A stretch of 64,000 nt of DNA from Bradyrhizobium zhengyangense (GTDB lineage: Bacteria > Pseudomonadota > Alphaproteobacteria > Rhizobiales > Xanthobacteraceae). Made by a program: the position numbers and the translations under genes. Positions 8,285 to 15,580 of the stretch are shown in pieces. Location of the stretch: assembly GCF_022012435.1 (NCBI RefSeq), contig NZ_JAKLUA010000001.1, positions 1,488,001-1,552,000 on the forward strand, read 5' to 3'. The notes beneath the pieces were generated by a model, which searched no databases, was not told the origin of the DNA, and saw only the letters and a list, made by a program, of their open reading frames with translations. The number at the start of each line of letters is the position of its first letter. The stretch's first letter is position 1.

Positions 8285-9288
8285 GCCGCCACCCTCCAGC
8301 CATTCGCATCGAAAAACAGCGGCTTGTTCAGACGGAGCGACACGACATCGCCGGCGCCAAAGCCCGCCTCGGGATCCGCCAGGGTCACAACCGGTCGGCC
8401 GGCAAGGTCGAGATGGAGATGGCTCTGGTCGCCGAGATGCTCGACCCGCCTGACGGTTGCCGAGACATCGCCGCCGCCGCGCGCAATCGTCAGATGCTCG
8501 GTCCGAGCGCCGACCGTCTCGGCACCGGCAGGCGCGCGACCGAACAGGGCCGCTGGCAGCAGATTGATCGTCGGCTGGCCCAGCCTTGCGGCGACATGCG
8601 CGTTGATCGGGTTCTCGTAGATCTCGCGCGGCGAGCCGATCTGCAACAGCCGTCCGCCCTCGATCACGCCGATGCGCGAGGCCATGGTCATCGCCTCGGT
8701 CTGATCGTGGGTGACATAGAGGATCGTCGCGCCGAGATCGACCTGGATCCGCTTCAGCTCGAGGCGGAGTTCGCCGCGCAGCTTGGCATCCAGCGAGGAC
8801 AGCGGCTCGTCCATCAGATAGATCGAAGGCGAACGCACCAGCGCCCGACCGATCGCGACGCGCTGCATCTGCCCGCCCGATAGCTGCGTCGCCTTGTTGT
8901 CGAGCTTGGTCTCGATATGAAGCAGACGCGCGACCTCCTGCACTTTCGTGCGGATATCGGCTTCGCCTACGCGGCGGGTTGGCGCCCGCAACGCAAAGGC
9001 CATGTTCTCAAACACGGTGAGATGCGGATACAGCGAATATTGCTGGAAGACGAAGGCAACGTCGCGGTCCGCGGGAGCATCGCCGGTGACGTCGCGCCCG
9101 TCGATGCGGATCGAGCCGCCATCCGGCTGCTCCAACCCGGCAATCAAACGCAGCGCGGTGGTCTTGCCGGCACCGGTCGGCCCGAGCAGTGCGACGAATT
9201 CGCCGTCACCTATCGTCAGCGACAAGTCGCTCAGCGCCTGCGTCTTGCCGAAGGCCTTGGAGACGGAGATGATCTCAACCTCAGCCAT
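8281..9288 (-). CDS. Carbohydrate ABC transporter ATP-binding protein (CUT1/UgpC type), second ATPase
   Basis: 335-residue MalK/UgpC-like ATPase with a C-terminal TOBE-type regulatory domain (about 240-335). Walker A is LLGPTGAGKTTALR, signature LSGGQMQRVAIGRALVR, Walker B IYLMDEPLSSLDAK, followed by the switch histidine TILYVTHDQTEAM. I chose ATG at 9288, 6 bases after AAGGAG; a TTG two codons upstream would also give an open frame. It overlaps the previous ATPase by 8 bases. Paired non-identical ATPases next to two permeases resemble the rhizobial glycerol importer GlpST arrangement; that family parallel is knowledge, the glycerol/dihydroxyacetone substrate is inference. Confidence 0.9.
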   Translation of the reverse strand: MAEVEIISVSKAFGKTQALSDLSLTIGDGEFVALLGPTGAGKTTALRLIAGLEQPDGGSIRIDGRDVTGDAPADRDVAFVFQQYSLYPHLTVFENMAFALRAPTRRVGEADIRTKVQEVARLLHIETKLDNKATQLSGGQMQRVAIGRALVRSPSIYLMDEPLSSLDAKLRGELRLELKRIQVDLGATILYVTHDQTEAMTMASRIGVIEGGRLLQIGSPREIYENPINAHVAARLGQPTINLLPAALFGRAPAGAETVGARTEHLTIARGGGDVSATVRRVEHLGDQSHLHLDLAGRPVVTLADPEAGFGAGDVVSLRLNKPLFFDANGWRVAA

Positions 9289-10378
9289 GCACAACTCCTT
9301 CGTGCAGCGCGGTGCGAATGGCCCGACCCGACGCCTTGTCGAAGATCGACAGCGTATCGGGCCGGAAGTCGAGCCCGACAGTCTCGCCCGTCCGAAACGA
9401 TCTGCTGCTGGGTGAGCGGGCCTTGAGCGCGCCGTAGCTCGTCGCCACCGTCACGATCTGCGTCGTGCCCAGATATTCCGTGCCATAGACCTCGCCGCGC
9501 ACCATGCCGCGATCCGTGAAACGTATGTGCTCGGGCCGCACCCCAAGCACGAGCTCGCTCTCCGCCATCGCCTCGCGCGCAGCCGGAATCGCAACGTCCC
9601 GTTCGCCGAGTCGGATCGCCTCCGCACCGGTCTGCAAGCCGCCACGGAACGGCAGGAAGTTCATCGGCGGCGAGCCGATGAAGTCCGCAACGAACAGCGA
9701 AGCCGGCCGGTCATAGATGTCGCGCGGGCTTGCGACCTGTTCGACCACACCATTGTTCATCACCGCAATCCTGTCGGCCATCGCCATGGCCTCAAGCTGG
9801 TCATGGGTGACGTAGACGGTCGTGGCGCCGAGCCGGTCATGCAGAGAACGCAGCTCATGAATCATGGCCTCGCGCATCTCGGTATCGAGCGCGCCGAGCG
9901 GCTCGTCCATCAGAAAACATTTTGGCTTGCGCACGATCGCCCGCCCCAGCGCCACGCGCTGCCGGTCGCCGCCCGCAAGGCCCGAGACGGAACGGTCGAG
10001 CAGATGCGAGATCCGCAGGATGCGCGCGGCCTCGACCACCCGCCGGTTGCGCTCGGCCGCACCCATGCCCTCGCATTTCAGGGGAAAGCCGATGTTGCGC
10101 CGGACGTTCATGTGCGGATAGAGCGCGAAGAGCTGGAACACGAAGGCGATGTCGCGGGCCGACGCGCGATTCATCGTCACGTCTTCGCCGTCGAGCCGGA
10201 TAGTCCCTGCCGTCGGCAGCTCCAGTCCCGCGATCATGCGGAGCGTCGTGGTCTTGCCGCAGCCGGAAGGCCCGAGCAGGCAGAGAAACTGCCCATTCTC
10301 CACAGTGAAGCTGGCGGACTTGACTGCATGAAACGCACCGAAAGATTTGTCGAGCGCCTCGACCTTGATCTGTGCCAT
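9281..10378 (-). CDS. Carbohydrate ABC transporter ATP-binding protein (CUT1/UgpC type), first ATPase
   Basis: 365-residue MalK/UgpC-type ATPase with TOBE domain in the last 120 residues. Walker A LLGPSGCGKTTTLRM and Walker B CFLMDEPLGALDTE are standard, as is VYVTHDQLEAMAMADR. The signature loop is LAGGDRQRVALGRAIVR, where LSGGQ is expected: Ser is replaced by Ala and Gln by Asp. In a heterodimer with the second ATPase this could make one ATP site weak or regulatory. Starts 6 bases after the small membrane-protein gene. Adjacent duplicated ATPases suggest a heterodimeric importer. Confidence 0.9.
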   Translation of the reverse strand: MAQIKVEALDKSFGAFHAVKSASFTVENGQFLCLLGPSGCGKTTTLRMIAGLELPTAGTIRLDGEDVTMNRASARDIAFVFQLFALYPHMNVRRNIGFPLKCEGMGAAERNRRVVEAARILRISHLLDRSVSGLAGGDRQRVALGRAIVRKPKCFLMDEPLGALDTEMREAMIHELRSLHDRLGATTVYVTHDQLEAMAMADRIAVMNNGVVEQVASPRDIYDRPASLFVADFIGSPPMNFLPFRGGLQTGAEAIRLGERDVAIPAAREAMAESELVLGVRPEHIRFTDRGMVRGEVYGTEYLGTTQIVTVATSYGALKARSPSSRSFRTGETVGLDFRPDTLSIFDKASGRAIRTALHEGVVHG

Positions 10379-10384
10379 CGCGCC

Positions 10385-10597
10385 CTACTCCCGCACCTTG
10401 GACACGATGGTGAACATCACCGTGCCGAACAGGGTTGTCGCAAACGACCAGGAATACAGTGTCAGCGAGAACGGCTGCATCAGCATCACGACGCCGGCGG
10501 CGATGATTGTCGTCGCGATGGCTTCGAGCGGGCCGCGACGCAGAACACGGTCGGCGAGACCACGACGTGCAATGGCTGGGGTGACATCGAGGCTCAT
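10385..10597 (-). CDS. Small two-helix membrane protein of the ABC operon
   Basis: 70 residues with two predicted membrane segments, about 27-44 (AIATTIIAAGVVMLMQPF) and 47-63 (LYSWSFATTLFGTVMFT), and a short basic tail. It overlaps the upstream permease gene by 4 bases and precedes the first ATPase by 6, so it is almost certainly translated. Small membrane proteins of unknown role (GlpU-like) also sit inside rhizobial glycerol ABC operons. It may be an accessory subunit of the importer; I know of no defined function. Confidence 0.7.
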   Translation of the reverse strand: MSLDVTPAIARRGLADRVLRRGPLEAIATTIIAAGVVMLMQPFSLTLYSWSFATTLFGTVMFTIVSKVRE

Positions 10598-11547
10598 TTG
10601 CGGACAGCTCCAAAGGTGATGCCGCGCAACAGATGCTTGCGCAGAAGCACCGTGAACACCACGATCGGCACCAGGAACAGCGTCGTGCCGGCGGCCACTG
10701 CGGGCCAGTCCTGTCCGCCCTCGCCGATGATGATCGGAATGAACGGCGGGGCCGTCTGCGCATTGCCCGAGGTGAGAAGCACCGCGAAAGCGTATTCGTT
10801 CCAGGCGAAGATCAGGCAGAAGATCGCCGTTGCCGCGATTCCCGTGGTGGCCTGCGGCAGCACCACCTTCACGAAGGCCTGGAAGCGGGTATAGCCGTCG
10901 ATCATCGCGGCTTCCTCGTATTCGCGCGGAATTTCGTCGATGAAGCCCTTGAGCAGCCAGACCGCGAGCGAGACGTTGACCGAGGTATAGAGCAGGATCA
11001 TTCCGAGTCTCGTGTCCGACAATCCGATGGTGCGATACATCAGATAGATCGGGATCGCGACCGCGATCGGCGGCATCATCCGGGTCGACAAAATGAAGAA
11101 CAGCAGATCATCCTTCAGAGGCACGCGGAACCGCGAGAAGCCGTAAGCCGACAAGGTGCCGAGCGCGACAGCGAGCACGGTCGAGCCGAACGCGATGATC
11201 AGCGAGTTGATGAAGCGCGGCACATAATTCGAAGGACCGGCGACCACCATGTTGCGGTCGCGCGCGATGCTGTCGCACATCCCCTGCGGCGGTCCCAACG
11301 AGCGGATGAACTCTGGCGTCTGGCGCGAGCGTGTCGTAAACAGATTGCAGAAGCCTTCGAGCGACGGCCTGAACAGCACCTTGGGCGGATAGGAGATCGC
11401 ATCGTCAGGCGACTTGAACGCGGTGAGCATGATCCAGACCAGCGGGATCATGGTGATGACAGCGTAGAGCACGACCAGCGAGCCGGCAAAACGCCGCGTC
11501 GTGGCCGACGGCTCGACGACAGAATGGGCTGTGGTGGCTGATGTCAT
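10594..11547 (-). CDS. Carbohydrate ABC transporter permease (MalG type)
   Basis: 317-residue inner-membrane permease. The ATPase-contact EAA loop is EYEEAAMIDGYTRFQAFVKVVLPQ, in the last third as expected. The N-terminal helix RFAGSLVVLYAVITMIPLVW is typical of MalG-class subunits. An insertion of about 50 residues between helices 1 and 2 includes CDSIARDRNMVVAGPSNYVP, as in related polyol permeases. Start at 11547 gives the ATGA overlap with the previous permease stop; longer in-frame sequence upstream only shadows that gene. Partner of the permease encoded at 11544-12503. Confidence 0.9.
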   Translation of the reverse strand: MTSATTAHSVVEPSATTRRFAGSLVVLYAVITMIPLVWIMLTAFKSPDDAISYPPKVLFRPSLEGFCNLFTTRSRQTPEFIRSLGPPQGMCDSIARDRNMVVAGPSNYVPRFINSLIIAFGSTVLAVALGTLSAYGFSRFRVPLKDDLLFFILSTRMMPPIAVAIPIYLMYRTIGLSDTRLGMILLYTSVNVSLAVWLLKGFIDEIPREYEEAAMIDGYTRFQAFVKVVLPQATTGIAATAIFCLIFAWNEYAFAVLLTSGNAQTAPPFIPIIIGEGGQDWPAVAAGTTLFLVPIVVFTVLLRKHLLRGITFGAVRK

Positions 11548-12503
11548 CGGCTTTTCACCCTGTTCAGCGCCTTGACATAGATGTTGGCGAGGCCGAAGAC
11601 CGTCACGAACAGGATGATCGCGAAGGCCGAGGAGTAGCCGGTGCGCCAGCTCTCGAACGCTGCTCGCTTGAGTGTGATCGAGGCAACTTCCGTGGTCGAT
11701 CCCGGCCCGCCGCCGGTAAGCAGGTTGACCATGTCGAACATCTTGAAATTCTCGATGCCGCGGAACAGCACCGCCAACATGATGAACGGCAGCGCCATCG
11801 GCAGCGTGATCGACCAGAACTGCCGCCATTTCGACGCGCGATCGACTTCGGCGGCTTCATAGATGTAATCCGGGATCGACCGCAGGCCGGCGAGACAAAT
11901 CAGCATCACATAAGGCGTCCACATCCAGGCATCGACGATGACGATGGCCCAGGGGCTCAGCGTGACGTCGCCGAGCATCTGGAAGGACGAGGCCGCGCGT
12001 CCCGTGAAAAAGGCGACCACATAATTGAACAAGCCGATCTGGGGTTGGTAGAGGAACGTCCAGAAATTGCCGACGACCGCGGGCGACAGCATCATCGGTA
12101 GCAGGATGATCGTGGTCCACATGCCGTGGCCGCGGAATTTCTTGTCGATGAGGTAGGCAAGGCCAAATCCGAGAACGGTCTCGATCACAACAGTCCAGAT
12201 CACGAAATGCGCCGTGACCTGCATTGCCGCCCAGATGTCCGGATCGGTCAGGATCGACTGGTACCAGTCGGCACCCAGCCAGATAGTCGGTACATTGGCC
12301 CGGTTGGCGCGATAGTTCGTGAACGACAGATAGATCGTCCAGAGCAGCGGAAAGATATTGATCGCCAGCAGCAACACGATCGTCGGCGTGATGAAGAGCC
12401 AGGCGAGTGTCTTGTCCGACAGGCCGCGGACACGACGCGCCACACTGGGCCGGACCATGACGGCCCGATAGGTGATCCGCGAAGAGGCACTCAATTCATT
12501 CAT
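11544..12503 (-). CDS. Carbohydrate ABC transporter permease (MalF/UgpA type)
   Basis: First permease of the CUT1-type importer, about 319 residues from the ATG at 12503. About six membrane helices, starting with WLFITPTIVLLLAINIFPLLW, and the EAA loop YIYEAAEVDRASKWRQFWSITLP. Family: BPD_transp_1, UgpA-like. The start is uncertain: 12503 has only a weak ribosome binding site, and an ATG at 12458 is another possibility. It lies 102 bases downstream of the binding-protein gene, a gap often seen where the binding protein is made in excess. Confidence 0.88.
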   Translation of the reverse strand: MNELSASSRITYRAVMVRPSVARRVRGLSDKTLAWLFITPTIVLLLAINIFPLLWTIYLSFTNYRANRANVPTIWLGADWYQSILTDPDIWAAMQVTAHFVIWTVVIETVLGFGLAYLIDKKFRGHGMWTTIILLPMMLSPAVVGNFWTFLYQPQIGLFNYVVAFFTGRAASSFQMLGDVTLSPWAIVIVDAWMWTPYVMLICLAGLRSIPDYIYEAAEVDRASKWRQFWSITLPMALPFIMLAVLFRGIENFKMFDMVNLLTGGGPGSTTEVASITLKRAAFESWRTGYSSAFAIILFVTVFGLANIYVKALNRVKSR

Positions 12504-12605
12504 TGCAGCGACCGATCCTGGCACCCGGGCCGTCGCGTGGCGACAGATCCCGGTCATCTCGAAGGAAAGCCCGGAGCGCGAGCGCACGCGCTCCGGGTAT
12601 CAACC

Positions 12606-13949
12606 TCAGAACTTCTTGCCTTCTTCCTTGAAGATCGCCTTCCAGTCCTTGACCAGACCGTCGAGCGCTTCCTGTGCGGTGCCCTTGTCGGCCACCACAT
12701 AATCATGCACGCGCTTCTGTTCCGCCTGCAGCAGCTGGGCGTAGGACGGCTCGGCCCAGAAGTCGACCACCATGCCCATCGACTGCAGGAACTCCTTGGC
12801 AAAGGGCGCGCTACCAGGGAAGCTCGGATCGTTCAACACGGACTTGGCGCAGGAATAGCCGCCGAGCGCCCACCACTTCTTCTGGACGTCGCCGCCGGAG
12901 AACCACTTGATGTATTGCAGCGCCTCGGCCTGGTTCTTCGAGTAGGAGACCACCGAGATGCCCTGTCCGCCGAGTTGCGTCGCCTGCGCGGCGGGACCGG
13001 CCGGATTGACGAAGAAGCCGATCTTGTCGCCGCCGACATTCGGGTCCTTGTAGAGGCCCGGGAAGAACGCGAAGAAGTTCATCTGCAGCGCGACCTGACC
13101 GGACTTGAAGGCGTCAAGCCCTTCCGACATGTAGGAGTTGGAGGCGCCGGGCGGCGTGCAGCACTTGTAGAGCTCCTTGTAGGCTTCGAGTCCCTTCACC
13201 GCATTGGCCGAGTTCACGAATCCGTCCATCGCATAAGGCTTCTTCGGATCGTCGTATTTGAAGCCGTAATCGTAGAGGTAATTCGAGACGCCCATGGTGA
13301 TGCCTTCCGAGCCACGCTCGGTATAGATCGAGGCACCATAGACCTTCTTGCCGTCGATCTCGCGGCCCTGGAAGAATTGCGCGATGTCCTTCAGCTCGGC
13401 AAGCGTCTTCGGCACGCCGATCTCGCGACCGTACTTGGCCTTGAAGTCCTTCTGCACGTCAGGCCGCGCGAACCAGTCCTTGCGATAGGTCCAGCCCACC
13501 GCATCGCCCATCGCGGGCAACGCCCAATAGTTCGGCGTGTTCTTCGGCCACTCGGAATAACCGACCACCGTCGCCGGCATGTAGTCGTCCATGCTGATTC
13601 CTTCCTTCTTGAAGAAATCGTTGAGCTTGACGTACTGGCCGTTCTCCGCGGCGCCTCCGATCCATTGTGAATCGCCGATGATGAGGTCGCACAGCGAGCC
13701 ATGCGAATTGAGTTCGTTCAGGAAGCGATCGGCGTAATTGGTCCACGGCACGAATTCGAACTTCATACCGATACCCGATTTGGCGGTGAAGTCCTTCGAC
13801 AATTCGACCAATGCGTTGGCGGGGTCCCATGCGGCCCAGCACAGCGTAATGGTCTTTCCTTGCGCGTGCGCGGGCGTGGTGCCCGCGCCGACACTGAGCG
13901 CGGCGGCGACTGCCGCGCATGCCACTACAAGCGTCTTCGTTCGTTTCAT
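12606..13949 (-). CDS. ABC transporter extracellular solute-binding protein, family 1
   Basis: 447-residue periplasmic binding protein, first gene of the ABC-Dha operon. Residues 1-29 are a Sec signal peptide ending in THPAHA-like TTPAHA. The mature part starts QGKTITLCWAAWDPANAL and has the family-1 fold (CDLIIGDSQWIGG, GYSEWPKNTPNYWALP, an SGGDVQKKWW segment late in the protein). The ATG at 13949 follows GGAGGG with good spacing. Ligand is not readable; the attached dihydroxyacetone kinase points to a C3-C4 polyol or ketose. Upstream region 13950-14214 carries the likely operator. Confidence 0.9.
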   Translation of the reverse strand: MKRTKTLVVACAAVAAALSVGAGTTPAHAQGKTITLCWAAWDPANALVELSKDFTAKSGIGMKFEFVPWTNYADRFLNELNSHGSLCDLIIGDSQWIGGAAENGQYVKLNDFFKKEGISMDDYMPATVVGYSEWPKNTPNYWALPAMGDAVGWTYRKDWFARPDVQKDFKAKYGREIGVPKTLAELKDIAQFFQGREIDGKKVYGASIYTERGSEGITMGVSNYLYDYGFKYDDPKKPYAMDGFVNSANAVKGLEAYKELYKCCTPPGASNSYMSEGLDAFKSGQVALQMNFFAFFPGLYKDPNVGGDKIGFFVNPAGPAAQATQLGGQGISVVSYSKNQAEALQYIKWFSGGDVQKKWWALGGYSCAKSVLNDPSFPGSAPFAKEFLQSMGMVVDFWAEPSYAQLLQAEQKRVHDYVVADKGTAQEALDGLVKDWKAIFKEEGKKF

Positions 13950-14047
13950 TACACGTTCCCTCCGAGTGGGCCGGCCATCGACATGGCGCGGCTTTCCTAC
14001 CCGCTCGAATGCTTCGAGCAGAGCGACACAGTCCACGACGAGCTGAG

Positions 14048-14133
14048 TAACTAAACTGGTGTTTCCTCGCGCCACCCGGATTCTATAGGCCCGGCAGGCT
14101 CGATTTGTTTAGTAATGCACGGTTTACTAAACA
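14048..14133 (-). promoter_or_regulatory. Inverted-repeat operator and extra half-site upstream of the ABC-Dha operon
   Basis: A perfect 10-base inverted repeat TGTTTAGTAA (14106-14115) / TTACTAAACA (14124-14133) with an 8-base spacer lies about 157 bases before the binding-protein start. A near copy of one arm, TAACTAAAC, is at 14048-14056. The symmetrical arrangement and position suggest a dimeric repressor or activator site for the whole operon. No regulator gene is adjacent, except the HTH-like gene inside the operon. Confidence 0.6.
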
Positions 14134-14214
14134 TTGCAAGCGCAGTTCGTGGGCCACCGGCATCGGGCCCGCAGAGATTGTACGACGCCTCCAACACACG
14201 AAACGCCGGCGCGC

Positions 14215-15204
14215 TTACAGCGCTTGAAGCCCGATTGATTTGATCACCGGCGCAAGACTTGCCGAAGTGGCATCGACAGTCTGCTGGAATTTCTCCGGAC
14301 CCGAATCGCTGTCGGGCTCCATCCCCTGCGCGCGATAATTCGCCAGCAGTGCCGGATCGGCCATCGCCACCCGTGTTGCCTGCGCGATGCGATCAATGAT
14401 CGCGTCGTCAGTCTTTTTCGGAGCGAAAAGACCGAACCATCCCTCGTAGCTGAGATCAGGCATGCCGGACTCGATCGCGGTCGGAATCTCCGGCGCGCCG
14501 CTCAACCGTCTGTCGGTCGTGACCGCAAGCAACCTCACCTTGCCGGCCCGGCCCAGTTGCTGCAATTGAACCGACATGACGGCAATGACGAGAGATATCT
14601 GACCGCTCACGAGGTCGTTGGTGGCCTGTGCGATGCCGCGATAGGGAACGTGGACGATATCCAGGGCTCCGGCCTGCTGCTTGAACAGTTCCCCCACGAG
14701 GTGATTGCCGGTGCCGATGCCCGGAGTTCCATAGGACAGCGTACCCGGTTTGCTCCTGGCATAGGCGATCAGGCCTTGCAGGTCTGTGGCAGGCAGCGAT
14801 GGATGGACGGCGAAAACCAGCGCACTGCTGATCAGGCGATAGATCGCCCGGAAATCCCCGATGGAATACGAGGGATTTGGCGTCGTCAGGGGGATGATGA
14901 CCTGCGTGCTGCCGTTTCCCAGCAGCAGCGAATAGCCATCGGGCTTCTCGCGCGCCACCGCTGACGTCCCGATCGCGCCGCCCGCACCGCCGACATTGTC
15001 CACAAACGTCGGGCCAAGTTGAGATGACATCTTCTCGACCCAGGGGCGCCCGATCTGATCGCCCGAGCCGCCGGCCGCATAGGGAATCACAAGCCGAATG
15101 GGGCGCGATGGATAATCAGCGGCTTTCCCGCCGCGCGAAAGTCCGGCGAGCGCAACGGCAAACGTGGCCGCATTGACGAAATCTCGTCGCGAGAGCGAAG
15201 ACAT
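14215..15204 (-). CDS. Tripartite tricarboxylate transporter substrate-binding protein (TctC/Bug family)
   Basis: 329-residue periplasmic Bug-family protein that binds carboxylates or similar small molecules. The start at 15204 gives an N-terminus SSLSRRDFVNAATFAVALAG resembling a TAT signal (SRRDF). The mature protein shows the family hallmarks YPSRPIRLVIPYAAGGSGDQIGR, VDNVGGAGGAIGTSAVAREKPDGYSLL and VPYRGIAQATNDLVSGQI. There is no TctA or TctB membrane gene nearby, so it is an orphan, as are many Bug proteins in related bacteria. Transcribed away from the large regulator at 15581. Confidence 0.88.
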   Translation of the reverse strand: MSSLSRRDFVNAATFAVALAGLSRGGKAADYPSRPIRLVIPYAAGGSGDQIGRPWVEKMSSQLGPTFVDNVGGAGGAIGTSAVAREKPDGYSLLLGNGSTQVIIPLTTPNPSYSIGDFRAIYRLISSALVFAVHPSLPATDLQGLIAYARSKPGTLSYGTPGIGTGNHLVGELFKQQAGALDIVHVPYRGIAQATNDLVSGQISLVIAVMSVQLQQLGRAGKVRLLAVTTDRRLSGAPEIPTAIESGMPDLSYEGWFGLFAPKKTDDAIIDRIAQATRVAMADPALLANYRAQGMEPDSDSGPEKFQQTVDATSASLAPVIKSIGLQAL

Positions 15205-15580
15205 GTCCTGTTCCGAACGTCGTAAGCTTTGATCAGAGAAGGGACCGGCTCCCAAGCCTCCATACGCAGCAGCAACCGGCCATCGTCAACGGCACAGTCG
15301 ATCAGCGAGGCATTCGCGGTTCGTGCGCAAAATGAGAGTGTCCATCCGTTTTTCGACTACGATCCCTGCGCAAGACGGACAGCTCAGCGAATGACCAACC
15401 TCATCCACTAGCCTAAACCGTTCATCTGACAGCAATATTTCAAAATGCCCCTGATCCAGTCAATGCAACAGCGCGCACACCTCAAGCCGCTCCCGCTGCT
15501 TTCGTCCAGTTTACTGTACGCTTCGTTCTGATAGGAAAAAGTCAAACAATTTTGACTCCCCGCAGCGGGGGCGATGGCGC
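15205..15580. other. Divergent intergenic region, TctC-like gene / large regulator
   Basis: 376 bases holding the 5' regions of two divergent genes. Nothing in it looks like a gene. The end next to the regulator carries the inverted repeat at 15540-15557 and a short GC hairpin (CCCCG-cag-CGGGG, 15558-15570) immediately before the GTG start. Confidence 0.5.
15540..15557 (+). promoter_or_regulatory. Inverted repeat at the start of the first winged-helix regulator gene
   Basis: AGTCAAA (15540-15546), CAAT spacer, TTTGACT (15551-15557): a perfect 7-base palindrome ending 23 bases before the GTG start, followed directly by a small GC-rich hairpin. Its position over the translation start suggests autorepression or a structured mRNA leader. 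The paralogous gene at 28016 lacks it. Confidence 0.4.

Noticed and set aside
12126-13670. 514-codon plus-strand frame opposite the binding-protein gene
   Set aside because: Antisense to a clear signal-peptide-bearing binding protein; no domain of its own.
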